Of a stretch of 64,000 bases of DNA, positions 50,101-61,300 are shown in pieces. Both the position numbers and the translations under genes were made by a program. The notes under the pieces are model-generated. The model saw nothing but the letters and a program-made list of their open reading frames with translations. It had not been told where the DNA came from and did no database searches. The stretch spans positions 10,951,001 to 11,015,000 of the forward strand of contig NC_092562.1 in NCBI RefSeq assembly GCF_037975245.1. The letters are read 5' to 3'. This DNA comes from Apostichopus japonicus. Its lineage: Eukaryota; Echinodermata; Holothuroidea; Aspidochirotida; Stichopodidae. How positions within the stretch are numbered: position 1 is the first letter of the stretch; the number at the start of each line of letters is the position of its first letter.

Positions 50101-52349
50101 ATGCACCAGTCAAATGTTAGTAGAGGATATGAGATGCATATAACTTGTTTTGTTTTTTAAGCAGACTTGTTTCCTCAAAGTAAGATAGATAGATCGATAG
50201 ATAGATAGTCAACTTTATTGAATCCCAGAAGGAAATTACATATTTGCGGTGAGCAATACAATGAATGATACAAAATATAAAGAACATTGATACAATGAAT
50301 GATACAAAATACAAAAAAAAACATTGATAATATACAACAGTTAAATGCAGTCTAAACAAAATATGCACTAACTAGCTCCAACAGCGCAACCAAGTCGAAG
50401 GGCCACCCCCCTACCTCGTGAAGTTCTTGTTGTGAACATTAATGGCAGTGCCTATAAACGAAGAGCGATGTCTTTTCGTGTGTGACGTCAGCCACCTCAA
50501 TCTACCGCTACGAGCAATGGTACGGCTGGTTAGATGATTGTGCAATGGGTGACTGATCTTTCCACATGGACAGCAGCTTGTCTCGTACACAATTCTCGTA
50601 GACCGAGGCAACTGACGGCAGACTTTTCCTAATAATATTACCAGCACCCTTAATAACAACATCCAGAAGTGATGTACAGTATTAGGTTTTATTTCCTGCT
50701 ATGATGGTGAATCACATAATAGAGGATACATAATACTACATACATGATACATGGGTAGTGGGCTAGATGTGGTAAAAGCTAGAGCTACTAAAACTATTGG
50801 GGCTACCCTGACAGAAAAGTTTTTATTAATGAAGCTATCTATAAAATTAATGTTAACATTATCGAAAGCACTATTATGTTCTGAATGTGGATTGATGAAG
50901 TGTTATGGATGTATTCTTGATCACAAATTGCAATTCGCATTTCCCCTTCTCAGAGACTTATCTCGATGTCGAGTTTGATAATTCTGCCTTCCAAATCTCT
51001 TGTGTATTACATCCGACGACCTACCTCAACAAAATACTCCTCGGAAGTCGACAAGGTTCACTGCAGCTGTGGAATATTAAGAGAAAGTGAGTCGTTATAT
51101 TCCAGATATTATTCAATTGTTTGTATTGGTGTAAACCAATGTTGCCAATTATGTATGTTGTATAAAGTTATATAGAAAAGTCATGAGGTCTATTTTGAAA
51201 ATTCACAATGCCATAGAAAACTGTATAGATCTTTCTCTCATGCATGTGTACTTCACATTTACATGATTATTGTACTTTAGGGATCTTTCTCTCAAGCATG
51301 TGTACTTCACACTTACGTTATCATTATACTTATTGTGCTTATTGTTGTTTGCATTTTCTTTACAGTGCTCTCATCCACACATTTGAAGGATGGGGGAGCC
51401 CTATCAGAGTTCTAGAGCAGGTGAATAGCTGAGATGATTATCGGTTTAGATCGAAAGATGATAGAAAAGTCCCAGCCTAGTCCAAACTGCAGCTTAAGGA
51501 CAATATTTCTTCCTTGGATTTAACAAGTCATAAATCAAGTTTCCCCTAAGTCAAGCAAGTCATCATAACCTTTTTCCAGCAACAGAGAGTTTGGGGGGGG
51601 GTGGGTCAAGTCAAGAGGGTCTATACTGGATGTATAAATGGAAGTTCTACTGTCCCTCTGCATTTTGAAGACACTAAAGCAAATGTTTGGCAAGAGAGCA
51701 AACAAGATCAGTAATGTCTAAACGTTTTAAATATCAGGTCATCAGGCAAAACAGTAAAGTTATAGTCATGTTGGTCTTTTGGTGATGAATGTCCTAGAAA
51801 TGAGGGGAACTGTATTTCAAACAAATCAAATTTTCATTTTCATGAGTTGAATGGACCTGTTCATTCTTTGCTTTGCAACCTTCTCTCACCAGGCACCAGC
51901 CGTGGATGTCATTGCGGTCGGATTGGAAAACGGAAAAATCTTTGTCCACAATATTAAGTACGATGAGACACTTGTTTCATTCCAGCTAGACTGGGGTCCT
52001 GTGACATCAATTGCATTCCGAACAGGTGAGCATATTACCTAGAAATCTTGCAGGAACTGATCATTGGCATAGCTGAATGGTGAAAAACTAATTTCCTGGA
52101 AGATTTGTGTACTGGTAGACTTAAACGGTGGCTTTTAATTGGTTGTTTTATAGTGATGTTAGAGTTTTGTGATAAGTCTGATATACACATGTATACATAT
52201 ATGAATATATATATATATATATATATATGTATATGCAAACATATCCATATATATATATACATACATAAACATAAATATTCATACATATACATATATATAT
52301 ATATATATATATACATATATATGTATATGTTTATACATCTATATACATA

Positions 52350-52397
<48 letters not shown>

Positions 52398-55300
52398 GCA
52401 CCTCGCAACTTAAGATTGAGTGATATGACCAACAATTTGTGCCATTAAAAATGTCATTAATTCACAAAAGGAAATTCAGATTATCCTTAAAATTTACATA
52501 TTAATGAAGCCATTAACGAACAGCGAAGCTTCTGTTGTCAGTTTAATATATCCAGAGTGCTGGAAGTAAGTACAATGTCCATTTAGGCTGCTACAGGATG
52601 TCTGATAGAATGAAGCGATCTTATACAAACAGTGTGGATGCCTGCCAAAACTATTCTGGTTTAATCTCTGTTTCACAGATGGTGAGCCCATGATGGCCAC
52701 CGGTAGTACAGTTGGCCACATAGCTATCTGGAATCTCGAAGAACGCAAGTTGCAAGCCCAGATGCGAGATGCACACGCAGGCTCTGTTACTGGAATGGCA
52801 TTTTTCCGTGGGGAACCAATACTCATCACAAATTCACCTGATAATCAGTTAAAGGTAAGAAGGAATGTGCTGGTGTTTTTACAAAGCTGAACTTCTTGCT
52901 TGGTCTTAATGCTCAGGTTTACATCGTTTTATCGGAAGGGGGGGGGGGGGGAAGGGTGCAGGGAGGAGTGTAACTTTGATGTCACTCATCAAGAGGGGTG
53001 TGGTACTGGGGAGGGGAGAGCATATCTGGTAGACAACCACACAACCCCTTCCCCCCCCGGAAAAAAAACAGTACCAAAGAATTATTCTGCATCAACAGTC
53101 CCTCAAAGTGGAACTAGTTTATATAGTTACTCATTCTAACATCTCATCTTGATGAGACTGATATATTGATTTATTGAAAATAGTAGTATTGATTCATACC
53201 ATTGTGTGCTTTCCACAAGAGTAAGACAAGGGAAGAAACGACTTTGGATCCTCATTCCTGTAAATGATCGCATCATTGGAAAAATCGGATCCCATTGTGG
53301 GAACACTGGATCCCATTGTAGGAACACTGTATCAAAGTGTGGGAACACTCGAAACCATTGTGGGAATACTGGATCCCATTGTAGGAACACTGTATCAAAG
53401 TGTGGGAACACACGAAACCCATTGTGGGAACACGGGATCCCATTATGGAGACATTGAATCCCGTTCGTGGAGACAAGGGATCCTCCTGTGAGATAAAATG
53501 ACCCCCGCGATTGCCAATCGATTTGCTGTTTGGCTACACCAATATTCGGTTAGAGTTTCACCCCTAATCGTTACATGCGTTTGTTTTGAAGGTTTGGGTC
53601 TTTGACCAATCTGATGGAAGTGGTCGTCTGTTGAGAAGAAGGTGTGGACACAGCGCTCCACCGTCAAGAATCCTGTTCTATGGAAATGATGGCAGAAACA
53701 TTATCAGTGCAGGTAAGCTATCAACCCAGTAAGTTGGCTGGCTATATTGCATGTCAATAGCGCTCAACCTTTGTTTTCTATTCTCGTTGTCCATTTGTTA
53801 CAAACGTACTGGAACGGTATAAATGATTTAAACTTAAATGAAAGACTGTTACAAAGATCATTAACAGAAATTTACTAGCTGTGAAATTATATGCAATTTT
53901 AGGGTTATTTCAAAGAGTCAAGAAATTATTGGCTGGAATGAGATGCAAACCACTGACCTGATGAATAGTTGTCCTTCGCCCTTTGTACTAAACCAGTAGC
54001 AAGTTTATCTAAGGTATATCAATCCTGCTCTCTGCAGACTCAACAGCTCGCTGCTAAATTTGCATAGAAACAGAATAAAATAACATGATACCAAAGATTG
54101 GATTTGTATTTTTATGCAAATGTTTCATCTTACAATCAAAATTACGTGAAAGAAAAAAATAGTATGATGTCGCAGATGAAATTTGCGAAGCAAGTCAATG
54201 ACTAAATGAGAACCAAATGAGAAGAAGTCTGTGAGAGGGATGGTTGAGGAAACTTCCTGAGGAAGTTATAAATCCCCAAGCTGGTGCACTTAGCTGGTGC
54301 ACTTAGCTGGTGCACTTGAACTTCCATGGGAAAGCAAACTGTTGTAAAAACGAAAAGGACAAATTAGACTATTTGCTAAAATATCAAATGTGAAGTTTAA
54401 ATATAGAAAGATTTGGTAAAACATCGATAGAGATGCAGGGGAGACTTCCAACCTACCGTGCAACCGACAACAGGAATAGACCAGTGAATAAAGAATCACT
54501 GTATGGAAAGGAAGTGGGATATACTTAATAACTTTTTTAGTTGTGGCTCGAAGAAACAAATCGTTATCGTAAACTGAAAGGAGCGACGATGTATCTTAAC
54601 AGAGTCGTGAGAGTAAGAAAGGGCAAGAAATGATTTGTGAGATAAGGAAACACAAGTGAAAGTTGCTGGATGCAGTGGTATGACCGCATCTACTTCTGAT
54701 GGTCAATTGCAATCTCATTTTGAGTAATACTCGGTTTGTTTGACCGAACAGGAAGAACAACCTGCCTTAAATGCTGGCATCAGGATCGACGGAGATGCTC
54801 CCTTACACAGCTTAACATGCCAGATATGCTCCCTTCCCCAGTTTTTGCATCAGATTATAACTTTCAAGCAATTTAACCAGGCCAGCCAATTATTGCCCCC
54901 AAAATAAACATGAGAATTATGCTGGGTCGAAACAACCTTTAGCATATAGAATGAATCGAATATGGTAAACACATGAAGGTTGAATTAGCAAGTCATTCAG
55001 AACTTTCTTTCATTCTCAAAAATTTTGCCGCCCAGACATTTTGTTTACACTAAGTCTTACTCACATACTAAGAGTAAATCTGACATCTTTCCAAAGTTTT
55101 CGACCATTTCCTCATCACTTGAATTCAAAGGCTCATCATAATAATAAACCATTATCCCATTATCATGGAATTTTAATTAAACAAAGTTAAAAATATGTGA
55201 AACAAAAGAAAAAAAGCCAAAACAGAGCGATCTGAACTCAAATAGATGCACTATAAAGGCATAGGTGATAGTTAAGGTTTCAGCCAAAATATCAAACAGT

Positions 55301-58300
55301 ATAGCCCCATCAAGTTTGATTTGATTGCTTTCTTCAACAACTGCCATTACACGTGACTGTTATTTCCATCGTAGTTCACTACATATCTGCAGTCTAAGCC
55401 AAGGTTTCTAATCAACTGCCTTCAAGAGAGATTCATTACATTGTTTTTTGGGTGTTTTTTTAGCTCATACCAGCATGCTGGTGTGAGCTATTGTTACAGT
55501 GCAGCGTCTATCACTCTATCACTCTATCCGTCAACAATTGGTAAAACCGCTCCCATTCGCACAGTGTTTGATGGAATTTCATGAAACTTGGACACAAGGA
55601 CCATTGGGTATAGGGCCATCAGAGATGGTCCGAAATTTGGGGTCAAAGGTCACCTGTGGGCCGTAATGGGCCATTTTGTGGAAATACGCAAAATGCTTCT
55701 TCTCCTACAGATTCCATCGTACAATGTTGAGGGTTTGTCTCGATAGTACTATGGAAGTTTTACCTTCAGGGTGTTCATGAATTTGAGATCAAAGATCAAC
55801 TAGGGGTCTTTTGTGGCCCGGGCCGCGGCCCTATATTTTCAAATTGCTCCTGTTCGTACAGTGTATGGCCAGTTATAATGAAACTTGGTCACAACGTTCC
55901 TCGGGATGAGAGTTACGAGGGGTGTTCGGAAAATTGAGGTCAAATGTCATTTAGGGGGTCATCGGGGCTCATTCTTTGTAATATTTTCAAATATCTCAAT
56001 CTCCTCAAGATTTTGATGGATCATATTCAAAGTTGAACTGATGATTGTTGGATTGTGTATGAATAAGGTGATGCCTAATAATTTTTGGTCAAAAGTTAAT
56101 TAATTACAATTAATCCCCATTGTTTAAATAAATCTGAGCCTTCACCTATTGCCAAAGCTCCTTTAATTTGTCTCCCAGTCTCTGCAGTGTTTGTTTACGT
56201 TTGTGGTTAAGCTCTGCAGAGGCTGTTAGTGGAATTAAAGCAGGACTGGGAGGTGTTATTAACTGTTGAACTGTAAGCATGAGAGCCCTATAGCCAATCA
56301 GCACTTGCCGATTCTTAGAAGTCTTTGAGCCTGAGGTATGTAGGCAGCCAGCCAAAATTTTGGCAAGGAGTGCTTCAGGTCTGCTCAGGTAGAGGGGAGA
56401 AAGTTTAATAGGGTAGGTCAGTGGTATTGCTTGAGAGAGTGGGTAAAATAGGATTTAAAGGGGGAAAATAGGAATTATAGCCAGTGGTGTGGCCAGGAAT
56501 CTGCTAATGGAGGGGGGGGGGGGTTATCCCTCATGGGCCGAAAATTGGTGGAATCTGAAAAATGGCCTGAAATTTGGTGGGCCATAAAATTTTGTGGGCC
56601 CTACATTTTTAAGCTCGAAAAGGTATGAGCTTCTGCACCATTGGTGCTCTAGTTTTTCTTAATTTAGAAGGTGAGAGGAGAAACCATTCCTCGACCACCG
56701 AGGCATTTTACAAAGTTTTCAGTCGAACAATATCAACATTCCTGACCTTTTCTCGTATCGCCATAGCTGAGTAAATTAGTTCCCAAGTTAGGTGCTGATG
56801 GTCAGGAATTTAATCCAAACATGTTTGTTTAACTTCATATTAAGATGAGAGAGTACCATTGGATGACATTCAAAACACCATTTATCCTTGACAAATTGAT
56901 TTTTATGTAACTCTACAGTAACATTGTAAACATGTCATTTTGAGGCCGTAAAATTCTCATGTTTTTCCCATCTAGCTTTGTGTTGCATCTTTGGAACTGA
57001 CCTTCAGTAATGGTCTCTGTATATTAGACTTAATAGTCCAGTCACTTTAACTGATAAACCTCACTTGTTTAAAGAGGTCATTTCTCCAAAAATTACAAGT
57101 GTTTAATACAGAAATCCATAGTGACCTGATAGCGGTGTGTTTGAGCGGTCTACAAAATTGCAAGTTGAATTTTGTGCCCAAAGTCATCCGCTATTGTCAG
57201 CTCTTCACTAGCAAACACAAATTGTGATATAAAATTGTGCCATGTCTGTGATGTGAGTTCACTTGTTACAGAGTTTTCAAAGGAAAATATCTGTTTTGGA
57301 AAGATTTTCTGGTGAGAAACAATGTGAAACTGGTATATATTGATGTAAAAAATATTCCACACTGCTGGATACAAATGCCTATCTCAATATCTTGGCCTAA
57401 TTTAAAGTATGACATATCATGACTGGCTCTACCTTCAACTACTCCAGGATCAGAGTAGGGAGGTGGGGAGGGGGGTCTGTGATGTCATCTGGTTGGAGGC
57501 TCTTCAAAAGCTTTGCTTATATAAGGCTAATATAATCTTCTTGTTTATTTTTCCTTCAAAATCTTATACAGACAGAGTGTTTGAAAATTCATATCATTAC
57601 GATACCAAAGGATAGGAGGTTGCGGTTTTTGCTTGAAAGATTCAGAATATGTTCTGCTATTTTCGCTATTGGCAATCAACTTCAGCCACCAGAAGAAAAT
57701 CTGTTTGAAAATGCAAAGCAAACCATATTGATTAGCTTACATTATGTGTAAAAGTAAGTTGGCTTGATGTTTCGATCCTAGCAGGATCTTTTTCAAAGGC
57801 TAAATGACAAGTAACAGTAACAGAAGGGACAAAAACATGCACAGAATACAGACAGTGTAATGAGCAGGGTGAACACAAAGAGATAGATGTAAGGGGATTA
57901 GTAGACAAGGGATGGAGAGAAGAAAGAAAGAAACCAATAGGGGAAGAGGAGAGGTAGGAGATGAACAGTGGAGGGACAAAGAGAGGATTAAGGGAAGGGG
58001 GTAGGGAATAAACTGAAGAAGGACAAAGACAGAAAGGTGTGGAGAAAAAAGGGTGGAAGAGAGCTATGAGAGGAGGAGTGATGGGGGGGGGGAGAACAAG
58101 GGGAGAAGGAGCATACATTATAACAGAAATGCCAAATGATTTGCAAATCTCGCAGAGCAGCTAAGAGCACCACTGTTCTGCCTCGACATGTTGCTTCATA
58201 CGTATGAGAATGACGACTTGGGCAAGTTTAAAAATTAGCATCAGGTAGTAGCCACCAGTGCTTGAAAGTCACCAGGGTTTCTTTCATTCATTCATTATCT

Positions 58301-61300
58301 TGATTATTTTGCTGGATTCTGGTCAGAGAAGGTACCGAAAAATCTCATAGCTAGCATGCGCAGAGTCGTGAAAGGTCGCTTAAACTTTGAAGGCCAGGAC
58401 GGGCCAATATCACTTGGTTTATATTGAGACAAGTCAAACGCATTGTCACCTGTTTATTATCTCTAAAATAGTTGACAAACTTTGTTGGAGTATAGTTTCA
58501 AGTTTAGCGACCTCGAGCCAAAACTTATTACAAAACTACAAACATGAGAGAGCTTCTTAAACGTTACTCAATACTGTCATTTTTCTCATTAGCTGTATGA
58601 TGTTTACTGGAAACTATGACGATATAAAAAGCTCCTTATCTAGTCTAGTATTTGACAAAGCCCCTAATCTAGTCTAGTAGTTGACAAACTTTGTTCGAAT
58701 CGTTTAGTGACCTCGGGCCACAACTTATTACACAACTACTTACATGAGAGAGCTTCTTAAAGAATAGCCCCTTACCTACATATGTCCCAAAGCACCTTGT
58801 TCTCATAATTAGCAGTTTCATAGAAAAACAGCTTTTTAAAAACATGTCCTCAAAGGTTTTATGAATATTTGTAGTACAAAACAAAGTTGCATCAGAAAGA
58901 TGTCAAATATGTAACGGCAAAGGGATGATGGCCTACTTGTTTGGTAAAGTTCTACACCAGTCTGGGAAGACTCTCAGGACTACAGATTTGAAACATGTAT
59001 TAGAAAAAGTTATTTAAAAAATTTATGTAAACATGTTTTTTAAATTATGTAAAAAAAAATTTAAAAAAAATTTAAAAAAATGTATTTAAAAAACTTTATT
59101 TAAAAAATTATGTAAAAAATTAAACAATAATTGAAAAAAAATGTATGCTTTTGGCTCAACAATGACAGCTGGGTATATTAAGCTGAAAAATCTGGTTACT
59201 ATAACATGTTTCCTTCATTTTTTCTAATTTGGGTATTTTGTGAAAAATATGCATGTCCGATGCTTATATCGAATCACGAGCAGAACAGCTTCTATGAAAA
59301 TTCAGCTTAAATTGACTGCTTGTGAAGAGCTTGATAATAAAGAACTTGATAATTAGTTATTAGTTAATTAGTCTTGTGAAACATTATGCAAAAGTTGTTT
59401 CTGTCCCATGGTTTGCAGACCGTGGTTCTAGGTCCAAAACTTATTATGGCACAGTACCATTTATGACAAACATTTGGGAAAATTTCATGATTTTACCATG
59501 GCATCAGCAAGTAATTTTTTTGGTGTGTGTTCACCTTTCTTTGTTTTATGTCCAAGACAAACCAAATGGGAAGAAATATCACTTATTAATTCTTTTTAAA
59601 TCATTTTTGATTGTGCCTTTTATATTTGTATACCTGTAAAAGCAAAAGGTTAGCGTTTGAAAACTCTTATCCCATCAGATGCACTTGACTCTGTCAAATG
59701 AATCTCTTGACAATAGATATAAAATTTCACTTTGCGTGATTGCTATAAACACATTGTAAAGGATGGATATACATCGAAATGAGAATATCAAATTTGTCAG
59801 ACAATGAGTAAAAATTTTCCAGGTAAAAAGTCGCAATATCACCATACTTGAACCCGACATCCTCTACAAATACATTTTGTTGCAGATGTTGATCCATAAG
59901 ATGTCTTCAAAACCAATGGTCTTTTCCGTACTGCTGATGATATCTATTCCCCGTTTTCCCATTCCTCTTGCATTCTGTCATGAAAACAGCATAACTCTAA
60001 CATTTTTCACTCAAAGTTACACCCAATAATATCTTCTTTAAAAATGAAATTCATAACTAACAATAGACTGGGGAAAAATTGGGGAAAAATTGGGGGAAAA
60101 TGGACAATAGCAAAGATGTTTTGGCCCCAAATGTGATTCCAACTGGTGATCTCACAGTATGCAAGGTACTGTGGTTTCCAACTGATTGTTCCTGGCAGAG
60201 AAATGGCTACATAGGGATCCCCCCTCTCTAAGTGCTGGATAACTCATTTTAATAAATGATAAATACTATAAATAATAAATAGTATAGTGAAGAGGCTTGT
60301 AACCCCTGGGGTCCCAGGTTTGAATCCTGTACTAGCCGAAACCTTTGCTCCTTTTTTCCTTTCTTCCGAAATTTGTATTTATTATGGCTGTAGAATGTTG
60401 TCCTGACAACTTTGAAGGATGATTGATGCAACTTTTGGTGGCAATGAATTCTGAACTTATTTCAGTTTCTTCCTTATCATGATTATTATTCCTTATCTTT
60501 GTCAGAAATGTATTGCTTTTACTTTGACCTCTGACACCCTAGAATCAGTCAAAATTACGTTTGAGGGGTTGGTTGATTGTTATTGGGTTAGCTGGTCACT
60601 ATAACTGCTGTCAAACCCTGCATCAGTGGAAGGATTCATATTTAATCATCTTGGGGGGGGTATTTCTCTTTTGGCGAGATGGGATGGGCAGGGGGGGGGG
60701 GGTTGGGAGGTGAAATAAAGTGGAGAAGTGCAAACAAAATCCTGATAATTGCCAGATGATAACGTGCCGTATTATAATCTTTCATTTTGGAAAACCGCTC
60801 CTCTCACAGGTCAGGATTCTTCGCTGAAGTCATTTTCCACATTTCATGAGAGCCTTAATCGAGACTTTGGTCAGGCGTACGCTAACAAAAAATCTGGCAA
60901 ACGGCTCAAAAACAAATTGGAGCGACACAAGCTGGGCACAATTACGGCGCTCGCCTGCGGTAAGTTGTCTTCGTCACCTGATGACTGTTATTTGGGAAGT
61001 ATTGTTTCTATCGTCTGATACTGAGCATACTGCCCAAGCAGCAACCAGAAGGTCGTTGAACTTGCGCGTAACATGCCTTTTGGTTTGTGACTTTTTTGTT
61101 GCTCTGACCAAGTCATGTCAAATATTCCCAGAAAAGTGGATACACCTTTTTTGACTAAGATATCAGTTTGCTTGAAATGATTTTGTCTCTCCCAGATTTA
61201 AGAACCTTTATTCCGAAAAAGTTTTAAGTTGAATATATTTCAAGATATACTTCATTTATTTGTTTTCATTCCAGTCTAAATATAAAATTTATAAATGAGG

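Larger units (their letters stand above)
49074..50953 (+). other. WDR36 intron 4
   Basis: Holds a fold-back element (49341-49732), four CCTGCATGCA copies at about 13-bp period (50058-50106) and a LINE 3' end (50180-50690). Confidence 0.8.
53713..60809 (+). other. WDR36 intron 9 (7.1 kb)
   Basis: The longest WDR36 intron in the window. Holds a long dispersed repeat with hairpin ends (55462-56657), a GA-rich tract (57895-58095), duplicated ~90-bp blocks (58471-58563 and 58678-58762), an A/T-rich simple block (59010-59140), a SINE-like B-box fragment (about 60286-60345) and G-runs near 56512 and 60690. No exon is required by phase. Confidence 0.8.

Noticed and set aside
53136-53491. Repetitive frames open on both strands before WDR36 exon 9
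   Set aside because: Translation of the 21-bp minisatellite; phase of the WDR36 exons excludes inclusion.
57754-57815. Possible hammerhead ribozyme (hairpin GATCC-TGCTA-GGATC followed by GAAAC, minus strand)
   Set aside because: The layout resembles a hammerhead stem II plus GAAA, but the required CUGANGA core is not present (TTGAAAA instead) and closing stems I and III are not evident.
57732-58118. 128-codon minus-strand frame rich in Pro, Ser and Leu
   Set aside because: It translates the pyrimidine strand of a GA-rich simple tract.
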